Shown piece by piece: positions 7,446 through 13,005 of a DNA stretch of 14,997 nucleotides (its first letter is position 1; every line of letters starts with the position of its first letter). The DNA comes from Fen-671 sp035502515 (GTDB taxonomy: Bacteria; Actinomycetota; Acidimicrobiia; Acidimicrobiales; Palsa-688), in the NCBI GenBank assembly GCA_035502515.1, contig DATJUH010000438.1:1-14997 (forward strand), read 5' to 3'. The notes beneath the pieces were generated by a model. It was not told where the DNA came from. It did no database searches and was given only the letters and a program-made list of their open reading frames with translations. The translations under genes were made by a program, and so were the position numbers.

Positions 7446-8033
7446 GTGCTGCAACTCTCAGGCGACCCCCAGGCTGACCAGCTGCTATCAGACGACCCGC
7501 TCGCGCTTCTGATCGGGATGGTGCTCGACCAGCAGATCCCGCTCGAGCGCGCCTTCAGCTCTCCCCGAGACCTGCAGGAGCGGCTCGGTGGCCAGCTCGA
7601 CGCCGGGACGATCGCGTCCATGGACCACGGGAAGCTGGCCGCCATCTTCGCAGAACGGCCGGCGCTCCACCGCTTCCCCGCTTCCAATGCCGAACGGGTC
7701 CAGCAGCTGTGCCGGATAATCGTCAAAGACTATGGAGGGGATCCGGCCCGGATCTGGGAAGGAGCCACCACCGGCGCCGAGTTGTTGCGCCGGGTCAAAG
7801 CGTTGCCCGGCTTCGGGGACCAAAAAGCCAAGATATTCGTCGCCCTTCTCGGCAAGCAGCTCGGCGTCCGCCCGTCCGGGTGGCAGGACGTGAGCCGTCC
7901 GTTCGGCGACCCCGGGACCCATCTCTCGGTCGCCGACATCACAGATGCCGACTCGCTGGCCCGCGTCCGCGCCCACAAATCCCAGCTGAAGGCGGCGGCC
8001 AAAGCGGCCAAGCTGGCGGCGGGGACGGCATAG
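7446..8033 (+). CDS. HhH-GPD-type base-excision repair protein
   Basis: Resembles the small actinobacterial HhH-GPD family related to DNA glycosylases such as EndoIII and AlkA. From GTG 7446 it has 195 residues. The N-terminal DPLALLIGMVLDQQIP (~17-32) corresponds to the glycosylase helix that begins the fold. The helix-hairpin-helix LPGFGDQKAKIFVALLGKQLGV lies at ~120-141. There is no C-terminal Fe-S cysteine cluster, and I cannot point to a catalytic Lys/Asp pair, so activity is uncertain. A TTG five codons upstream (7431) is possible, but the GTG has a -10-like box just before it. It follows aceE by 34 bases and could also be read from the aceE transcript. A 9-bp inverted repeat overlaps its stop codon. 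Lys/Ala-rich C-terminus. Confidence 0.85.
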   Translation: MLQLSGDPQADQLLSDDPLALLIGMVLDQQIPLERAFSSPRDLQERLGGQLDAGTIASMDHGKLAAIFAERPALHRFPASNAERVQQLCRIIVKDYGGDPARIWEGATTGAELLRRVKALPGFGDQKAKIFVALLGKQLGVRPSGWQDVSRPFGDPGTHLSVADITDADSLARVRAHKSQLKAAAKAAKLAAGTA

Positions 8034-8060
8034 GGCCAGTCATCAATTTCCGGCCCTATG
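8029..8060 (+). terminator. Hairpin at the end of the HhH-GPD gene
   Basis: CATAGGGCC (8029-8037) and GGCCCTATG (8052-8060) form a perfect 9-bp inverted repeat with a 14-base loop that overlaps the TAG stop. No T-run follows, so termination would have to be hairpin-only or Rho-assisted. Confidence 0.4.
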
Positions 8061-8367
8061 AGCCGGCGGCCCGCAGCGGACCCGGGACCTTGGCCCATAA
8101 AAAGGGCTCACGCAGGCCGAAACTGACGCAACAGGCCCGGGACAGCCGTCTTCTTACCCAGGGCAACGCCCCTTTTCGGTGCACCATGGCCATCTCGTTG
8201 CGCGCTGATGACAAAACGACATGCCAACGCAACAAGAAGGGCGATCTGCACCAAGAAACGAGATCGCCAAACTGCCAGCCCGGCCCCCCGGGGCGCCGGA
8301 AGGGACTTGAGCCAAGCACCGGGTAGTGGGTCACCTGGCCCTTGAGTGGCGGTCCTCGAAGTATCGA
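8061..8367. other. Gene-free region with alternative inverted repeats
   Basis: No supportable protein: frames on both strands lack a family signature or ribosome-binding site. The stretch holds several complementary segments. GGCGATCT (8240-8247) pairs with AGATCGCC (8261-8268). GTTGCG (8197-8202) pairs with CGCAAC (8228-8233). The longer GGCCATCTCGTT (8188-8199) pairs with AACGAGATCGCC (8257-8268) with one mismatch and would exclude the first two. GGGC-AAC-GCCC is at 8161-8171. On the minus strand a T5 run lies at 8098-8102. It could be a structured 3' UTR of the minus-strand hydrolase gene or a small RNA; no known RNA family is recognised. Confidence 0.4.
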
Positions 8368-9327
8368 TCAGGTGGCGGCCCCGAGATGGCGGTCGAACCA
8401 TCCCAGGAGAAGGGCAATGGCCCGGGGGTCGTGCAACAGCATGTGACCGGCACCGGCAATTACCCTCAGCTCAGCCGAGGCATCGGCGGCGTCCGCCAGT
8501 TCGCGGGCGTCGGTCATCGGGACCACGTCGTCGTTGGCGCCGGTGATGATCAACAGGGGCCGCGGTGGGACCTTGGCTACCAGCTGGGTAGGCCGCAGCT
8601 GGCGTAGCTGCCGTGCCCACGCGCTCGGGTCAGGCGGGTAGCCCCTGGTGTGGATCAGGCCAATCGCCCGGGCTTGGGCCACCAGGCGCCGGGCGTCGGT
8701 ACCTCTGTCAGCGAAATCAGCCGGAGGCGCCAATGCCGCCACCCCGGCCACTGACGGGTCTTCGGCGGCGGCACAGATGGACAAGGTCCCGCCGGCGGCA
8801 AAACCAACCAGCCAGATCTCCTCGATGCCGGGGACCTGTCGCAATGTACGGATCCCGGCGCCCAGGTCCGCCCGCCAACCATCGAGCGAGAAATCTCCCC
8901 CGGAGGCCCCTGTGCCCCGGAACTCGAAGGTCAGTACAGCGGCGCCCGTCTCGGCGGCCAGGCGGGTGGCCAACTGGGGGTAGCCCGAACTGGGGGCGGC
9001 CGTCTTCTGCACCGTCTCGGGAAAGCCGTGCGCCAGCACCACGCCGTGGCGGCCGGAACCCGAAGCAGCCGAGAAGTTGGGCCTGGCCAGGTAACCGGCC
9101 AGTGTGGGCCCGCCGGCGGCGCCGAACTCCAGGGTTTCGAGGGCGGCGCGGCCGTTGCCCCAACCGTTGATCTTTGCCGGGGCGCCCCTCGGCCCTGCGT
9201 CGCCGCCCGATCTGGCCCCACCGGGCCTACTGCCACTTTGTGGGCTGCCGGGCCCGGTACTGAGCGTCACGCCGGGAACGGGGGCAACTGGCCCGCCACC
9301 AGCAACAGTTCCCTCGCGTGGCCCCAT
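8368..9327 (-). CDS. Alpha/beta-hydrolase-fold protein lacking the nucleophile Ser
   Basis: Alpha/beta-hydrolase fold, 319 residues. Visible elements are VVLAHGFPET (~96-105, oxyanion-loop HG), TFEFRGTGASGG (~133-144), and the nucleophile elbow LVGFAAGG. The acid loop is GANDDVVP (Asp266/267) and the histidine loop is GAGHMLLHDP (His295). The elbow reads G-F-A-A-G where active members have G-x-S-x-G, so Ala177 replaces the nucleophile; hydrolysis by the usual mechanism is not expected. A cap-like stretch (GTDARRLVAQARAIGLIHTRGYPPDP) lies between the elbow and acid loop. The first ~60 residues are Gly/Pro/Ala-rich and look disordered, but no start codon lies between the domain edge and Val20, so some extension is real. 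ATG 9325-9327 is chosen over GTG 9328 because a promoter places transcription at the ATG. No signal peptide. Confidence 0.85.
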   Translation of the reverse strand: MGPREGTVAGGGPVAPVPGVTLSTGPGSPQSGSRPGGARSGGDAGPRGAPAKINGWGNGRAALETLEFGAAGGPTLAGYLARPNFSAASGSGRHGVVLAHGFPETVQKTAAPSSGYPQLATRLAAETGAAVLTFEFRGTGASGGDFSLDGWRADLGAGIRTLRQVPGIEEIWLVGFAAGGTLSICAAAEDPSVAGVAALAPPADFADRGTDARRLVAQARAIGLIHTRGYPPDPSAWARQLRQLRPTQLVAKVPPRPLLIITGANDDVVPMTDARELADAADASAELRVIAGAGHMLLHDPRAIALLLGWFDRHLGAAT

Positions 9328-9333
9328 CACGAC

Positions 9334-9363
9334 AAGCTAACTGCCTTCGACCGGCAGGGACAA
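9334..9363 (-). promoter_or_regulatory. Promoter of the alpha/beta-hydrolase gene
   Basis: On the minus strand TTGTCC (9358-9363), an 18-base spacer and TAGCTT (9334-9339) form a fair sigma70-type pair. Six bases separate the -10 from the ATG at 9327, so the transcript would be leaderless. There is no Shine-Dalgarno sequence, which agrees. Confidence 0.4.
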
Positions 9364-9393
9364 AGACGGTGCCAGGAAGGCGAACCGAGGAAA

Positions 9394-9427
9394 GAACGAG
9401 GGACGCGCCTACACGCGTCCCTCGTTC
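9394..9427. repeat. Perfect 14-bp inverted repeat between divergent genes
   Basis: GAACGAGGGACGCG (9394-9407) and CGCGTCCCTCGTTC (9414-9427) are exact complements around the loop CCTACA. The repeat sits ~30 bases upstream of the hydrolase promoter and ~280 bases before sufC. The minus-strand arm is followed by TTTCCT, weakly terminator-like, but no minus-strand gene lies upstream of it. It may be a two-fold operator, a transcription barrier between divergent units, or a leader structure. Confidence 0.55.
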
Positions 9428-9710
9428 CTGATAATGACTAGCTGGAAAGGGCAGGTGTACCCGTTTGGAGTACCGGGGGGGACCAACTCCCGGCCGGGAT
9501 CACCCGGGTGTCTGGCTTGGATTACCAGGCGGTCCAGCGGGCCGCTTAGCGGCCAGCCACCTCCGAGGTCCCAGGTTTACTACTACTCAGCTGGACCACC
9601 TCCTTTCTTCGGTAGGCCTATGTTACCGCGCCCGTTTCTGGAGTGTGGTGGATATGCAAGCTGGCATTTTCTCCTATCGCCGTAGTGGTAATACCGCCCG
9701 GTCGAATACC
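9428..9710 (+). other. Probable structured leader/promoter region of sufC
   Basis: No protein is supported here; the sufC frame stays open to 9465 but its translation is unlike SufC. Palindromic elements are CACCCGGGTG (9501-9510), GGCCGC-TTA-GCGGCC (9540-9554) nested within GGTCCAGC (9531-9538)/GCTGGACC (9590-9597), and ACCTC-C-GAGGT (9559-9569). A TGG-TAATAC extended -10-like sequence is at 9686-9694. The nested pairing suggests a folded 5' leader if transcription begins upstream. I recognise no known riboswitch. Confidence 0.35.
9590..9608 (+). other. Segment resembling the 16S rRNA 3' end
   Basis: GCTGGACCACCTCCTTTCT differs from the conserved 3' terminus of bacterial 16S rRNA (GCTGGATCACCTCCTTTCT) at one of 19 positions, and includes the anti-Shine-Dalgarno CCTCC. 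The bases on either side do not continue the rRNA match. It may be chance, a small rRNA-derived insertion, or a leader element able to pair with ribosome-binding sites. Confidence 0.4.
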
Positions 9711-10493
9711 ATGGCCTCGATGCCCGCCGACGCACACGAAGCAACAGCTGCTCGCCCACCGCTGTTCGAGGCCCGCGACCTGCACGTATCTGTCCAGGGG
9801 ACGGAAATCCTGCGCGGCGTCGACCTGGTCGTGCCGGCCGGCGAGCTGCACGCGTTGATGGGCCCCAACGGGGGCGGCAAGTCAACCTTGGCGAAGTCAC
9901 TCCTCGGCTCCCCGGGGTACGAGGTGACGAAGGGCCAGATCCTGTTCAAGGGCGAGGACATCACCGGCTGGCCCACGGAGACGCGGGGCAAAGCCGGCCT
10001 CTTCCTTGCCTTCCAGTACCCGGAGGAGATCCCGGGGGTGCCGCTGGTGCAGTTCCTCCGCCAGGCCCTCTCGGCCCGAAAGGGAGTGGAGCTATCAGTA
10101 CTGGAGCTTCGTTTGACAGTCATGGACTGGATGCGCAAGCTCGACATGGACTCCTCGTTCGGCGACCGCTACGTCAACGAAGGCTTCTCCGGAGGGGAAA
10201 AGAAACGTAACGAGATCCTGCAAATGGCGGTCCTGGAACCTGATTTCGCCGTCCTCGACGAGACCGATTCAGGCCTCGACATAGACGCTCTGAAGGTGGT
10301 GGCGTCCGGGGTCAGAGAGGTGCGAGCCAACCGTCCGGCCCTCAGCGTCCTGTTGATTACCCACTACCAGCGGATCCTCAGCCACCTGGAACCGGACGCA
10401 GTCCACTTGCTGGTCGGTGGGCGCATTGTCGAAAGTGGAGGGCCCGAGCTGGCCCGGCGACTGGAAGAGGAAGGGTACGAGGCATGGAGGTGA
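9711..10493 (+). CDS. sufC: Fe-S cluster assembly ATPase SufC
   Basis: ABC-type ATPase of the SufBCD scaffold complex in the cytoplasm. In 260 residues from ATG 9711 it shows Walker A GPNGGGKST (51-59; the usual Ser of GSGKS is Gly), and Q-loop LFLAFQYPEEIPGV with Gln102. The ABC signature FSGGEKKRNEILQM starts at 159, Walker B FAVLDETDSGLDIDALK at 179, and the switch His is at 218 (LLITHYQRIL). No Shine-Dalgarno precedes ATG 9711. In-frame ATG 9654 and GTGs 9645/9648 are alternatives (a GGAG at 9640-9643 lies ten bases before ATG 9654) but would add unconserved residues. The stop overlaps the sufS start by 10 bases, implying translational coupling. SufB and SufD, its direct partners, are not encoded upstream as would be expected. 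Confidence 0.95.
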   Translation: MASMPADAHEATAARPPLFEARDLHVSVQGTEILRGVDLVVPAGELHALMGPNGGGKSTLAKSLLGSPGYEVTKGQILFKGEDITGWPTETRGKAGLFLAFQYPEEIPGVPLVQFLRQALSARKGVELSVLELRLTVMDWMRKLDMDSSFGDRYVNEGFSGGEKKRNEILQMAVLEPDFAVLDETDSGLDIDALKVVASGVREVRANRPALSVLLITHYQRILSHLEPDAVHLLVGGRIVESGGPELARRLEEEGYEAWR

Positions 10494-11734
10494 GTGCGGC
10501 CACCACGCCGCTGGACGTGGCCCGGGTGAAGAAGGACTTCCCGGTCCTGGAGCGGCTGGTCCACGGAAAGCGTCTCGTATACCTCGACTCTGCCTCATCG
10601 GCGCAAAAGCCGACCACGGTGATCGACGGAATGAGCCGCTATTACGAGACCACCCACGCCAATGTCCACCGGGGCGTTTACGAGATGGCGCAGGAGGCGA
10701 CCCGGCTTTTCGAGGAAGCCCGAGCGAAGGTGGCGGGGTTCATCGGGGCGGGCTCGGCGGAGGAAGTCGTGTTTACCAAGAACGCCACCGAGGCCATCAA
10801 CCTCGTCGCCTACTCCTGGGGCCGCACCAACCTGGGCCCGTCGGACGTGGTTGTCACGAGCGAGATCGAGCACCATGCCAACTTCGTCCCCTGGCTGCAA
10901 TTGAAGGCCGAGACGGGGACAGAGCTGCGCTTCCTGCGGCTGGGCGATGACGGGATGCTCGACCTCGATGACCTCGGCGCCTTGCTCGACGGGGCCAAAT
11001 TGCTGGCCGTGACGGCCGCCTCGAACGTGCTCGGCACGCTCCCACCGGTGCGCGCCCTGGCCGACGCCGCCCATGAGGCCGGTGCTCTCGTCCTTCTCGA
11101 CGCCGCCCAGTACGTGCCCCATATGCCCACTTCGGTACGAGACCTGGGCGCTGACTTCGTGGCCTTCACCGGGCACAAAATGCTGGGCCCAACCGGCATA
11201 GGGGCGCTCTGGGCGCGGCGGGAGCTGCTGGAAACAATGCCTCCTTTCCTGACCGGGGGCGAGATGATCCGGGATGTCCGCCTGGACGGTTTCTCGACCA
11301 ACGACGTGCCCTGGAAATTCGAAGCCGGGACGCCCCCGATCGCCGAGGCCATAGGCCTGGGGTTGGCGGTCGACTACCTCCGGGCCATCGGTATGAACAC
11401 GGTCAGGGCGCATGAGGAGACACTGACGGCGTACGCCATGAACGCCCTGAAAGAACGCTACGGTGACGACATCGTCATCCACGGGCCGGCCAGGCCCTCT
11501 CAGCGAGGCGGCATCGTCAGTTTTGCCTACAAGGACATCCACGCCCACGATATGTCCCAGATCCTCGACGAGGCCGGGATCTGTGTCCGGGCCGGCCACC
11601 ACTGCGCCAAACCGCTGATGCGCCACCTGGGGGTCAGTGCCACGGTCCGGGCGTCGTTTTCCGTCTACAACGACACAGCAGACGTCGACACTCTGGTCAG
11701 CGGCATCGCCGGCGCCGACGCCGTTTTCGGCTGA
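10484..11734 (+). CDS. sufS: Cysteine desulfurase SufS
   Basis: PLP-dependent enzyme that takes sulfur from L-cysteine and carries it as a persulfide to SufU for cluster assembly. At 416 residues it has the group II (SufS/CsdA) layout. N-terminal YLDSASSAQKP (33-43), TEAINLVAYSWG (102-113), and EIEHHANFVPW (128-137) with the PLP-stacking His are all present. LLDAAQ (204-209) holds the PLP-nitrogen Asp206, and FTGHKMLGPTGIG has Lys232 for the Schiff base. The catalytic Cys374 is in VRAGHHCAKPLM, the short-loop form that works with a partner sulfur acceptor. ATG 10484 lies inside the end of sufC with GAGGAAGGG upstream. sufU follows after 39 bases, so both probably share one transcript. Confidence 0.96.
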   Translation: MEVSAATTPLDVARVKKDFPVLERLVHGKRLVYLDSASSAQKPTTVIDGMSRYYETTHANVHRGVYEMAQEATRLFEEARAKVAGFIGAGSAEEVVFTKNATEAINLVAYSWGRTNLGPSDVVVTSEIEHHANFVPWLQLKAETGTELRFLRLGDDGMLDLDDLGALLDGAKLLAVTAASNVLGTLPPVRALADAAHEAGALVLLDAAQYVPHMPTSVRDLGADFVAFTGHKMLGPTGIGALWARRELLETMPPFLTGGEMIRDVRLDGFSTNDVPWKFEAGTPPIAEAIGLGLAVDYLRAIGMNTVRAHEETLTAYAMNALKERYGDDIVIHGPARPSQRGGIVSFAYKDIHAHDMSQILDEAGICVRAGHHCAKPLMRHLGVSATVRASFSVYNDTADVDTLVSGIAGADAVFG

Positions 11735-11773
11735 GCGCACCAGTCACGCAAGGGAGGAGCCTCAACCACCGCC

Positions 11774-12421
11774 ATGCCAGGCCTCGAAGACCTCTACAGG
11801 GAGATAATCCTCGACCACTACCGCAACCCCCGTAACCGGGGCGAACTGGAATCGCCACCGGCAGTGAGGGCCGAGGGGTTCAACCCGCTCTGCGGTGACG
11901 AAGTCGTCGTTTACGTGGACGCGGAGGACGGCGTCATTGCCGACATGAAGGTCTCGGGCCAAGGGTGCTCGATCTCGCAGTCATCGGCATCGATGATGAG
12001 CGTGGCGGTGAAAGGCAAGACGCTGGGCCAGGCCAGGGCCACCATCAGGGCTTTCAGGGCCATGATGTCGCTTCATGGGCAGCAACTGGACAGTCCGGCC
12101 ATCGCCGGCGGGGGGCCAAGGCCGGGCGGCCCCGGCGCTGGCGGGACCGTGCCCGGCGGGTGGTCAGAGGGTCCCGATGACCCCGAACCGCTGGGGACCG
12201 GCGAACGGCATGAGCTACCAGAGGCAGATGCGACACACCCGGACCTGACCGATGACGAGCGAAGCGCCGCTCAAGTCGCAGCTGACGCCGGGGTTTCGCT
12301 CGGCGACCTCGAGGCGCTGCAGGGCGTCGTAAAGTTCCCGGTGCGCATCAAGTGCGCCACCCTGTCCTGGCACACCTTGGGCCAGGCCCTGGACGAGGTC
12401 GAGGCCACCAGCCCGAACTGA
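11774..12421 (+). CDS. sufU: SufU zinc-dependent sulfur acceptor with a large insert
   Basis: SufU is an IscU-fold protein that accepts persulfide sulfur from SufS through a zinc site. LDHYRNPRNRG lies at 13-23. The ligand set is recognisable: Cys40 and Asp42 in NPLCGDE, Cys65 in GQGCSISQSSASMM, and Cys194 in VKFPVRIKCATLSWHTL. Length is 215 residues against ~145-150 for usual SufU. The spacing between the second and third cysteines is 129, about twice that of B. subtilis SufU. The extra ~65 residues (roughly 101-172) are a Gly/Pro run followed by an acidic stretch, placed just before LGDLEALQGV. The reading frame is intact on both sides, so this is an in-frame insert and not a frameshift. 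GGAGGAG (11753-11759) lies 14 bases before the ATG, longer than usual. It is the last gene of the cluster. Confidence 0.93.
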   Translation: MPGLEDLYREIILDHYRNPRNRGELESPPAVRAEGFNPLCGDEVVVYVDAEDGVIADMKVSGQGCSISQSSASMMSVAVKGKTLGQARATIRAFRAMMSLHGQQLDSPAIAGGGPRPGGPGAGGTVPGGWSEGPDDPEPLGTGERHELPEADATHPDLTDDERSAAQVAADAGVSLGDLEALQGVVKFPVRIKCATLSWHTLGQALDEVEATSPN

Positions 12422-12500
12422 CCGCCTTCGCCGCCTTCACCGCGAAACGGGCCGGCGGGGCCAGGTCAGCCCTCTTTCGTAAGCCTGGGCGCCAGCGCCG

Positions 12501-12779
12501 TCAGGACGCCGGGACCGCCCAGCCCATCTGCTCGGCGATCTCTTTGCACGTAGGGCACATGGGGTACTTCTTCGGGTCACGTCCCGGCACCCAGACCTTG
12601 CCGCACAGCGCCCTGACCGGGGTCCCGTTGACGATACCCTCGACCACGGTCGGCCCGGCCGACAGGTACTCGCCGTCTTCCACGGTCACGCCCTCGAGCA
12701 CGATGTGGGCCATTCGTTCGTGGTCGCCGTCCAGGTCGGGTTTCGGCGGTGCTACCGCAACTTCGGGCGCAAGGCTCAT
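12501..12779 (-). CDS. DUF3039 family protein
   Basis: A 92-residue protein matching the actinobacterial DUF3039 family, of unknown function. Its hallmarks are DHERMAHIV (19-27), ALCGKVWVPGRDPKKYPMCPTCKEI with Cys59, Cys75 and Cys78, and two nearby histidines (His20, His25). These could form a zinc site, though this is inferred from spacing. The frame stays open for another ~150 codons upstream, but the family's N-terminus fits ATG 12777-12779. The extension overlaps the divergent transporter gene and is rejected. A TACGAT box lies eight bases before the ATG, suggesting a leaderless transcript. It converges with sufU, leaving 79 bases between the stops without a clear terminator. Confidence 0.88.
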   Translation of the reverse strand: MSLAPEVAVAPPKPDLDGDHERMAHIVLEGVTVEDGEYLSAGPTVVEGIVNGTPVRALCGKVWVPGRDPKKYPMCPTCKEIAEQMGWAVPAS

Positions 12780-12787
12780 GAGCCTCA

Positions 12788-12793
12788 ATCGTA
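12788..12793 (-). promoter_or_regulatory. Putative -10 box of the DUF3039 gene
   Basis: On the minus strand TACGAT lies eight bases before ATG 12779, so transcription would begin within a base or two of the start codon. A GGGGC/GCCCC inverted repeat (12805-12820) covers the expected spacer and -35 area. No convincing -35 is seen. Confidence 0.35.
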
Positions 12794-12889
12794 CTGCTAA
12801 GGCCGGGGCGCAAATGCCCCGTAGCCCGGGCGCGCCCTCAAAGCAGTGGTGCGGGCACGCATCGTGCCGATAACCGGCGCTCCGGCGAA

Positions 12890-12907
12890 ACTGCGCTAAT
12901 ACGCAGT
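12890..12907. promoter_or_regulatory. Palindromic operator candidate upstream of the MFS gene
   Basis: ACTGCG-CTAATA-CGCAGT is a perfect 6-bp dyad with an AT-rich centre, of the size bound by TetR- or MarR-type repressors that often control MFS pumps. Nearby are a second dyad, GGCACG-CAT-CGTGCC (12854-12868), and a direct repeat of ACCAGGT (12910-12916 and 12922-12928). All lie between the divergent DUF3039 and MFS genes. No regulator gene is in the window, so the role is inferred. Confidence 0.35.
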
Positions 12908-13005
12908 CCACCAGGTCTTTTACCAGGTAACGTTGGGACCCAGAGAACCTACCGCCGCCGAAGATAACGTCCATAACCGCCCGAGGAGAGTCGGCTATCG
13001 CCTCT

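Noticed and set aside
8280..8325. tRNA T-arm-like GGCTCAAGTCC on the minus strand
   Set aside because: The T-stem does not pair and no acceptor or anticodon arm can be drawn.
8056..8401. Two overlapping minus-strand frames of ~92 and 97 codons
   Set aside because: No family, no ribosome-binding site, and they coincide with inverted-repeat DNA; treated as non-coding.
9465..9710. Upstream extension of the SufC reading frame
   Set aside because: The translation is unlike any SufC N-terminus and covers palindromic leader DNA.
10595..11740. Long minus-strand open frame across sufS
   Set aside because: Shadow of sufS in an opposing frame; no motif and no ribosome-binding site.
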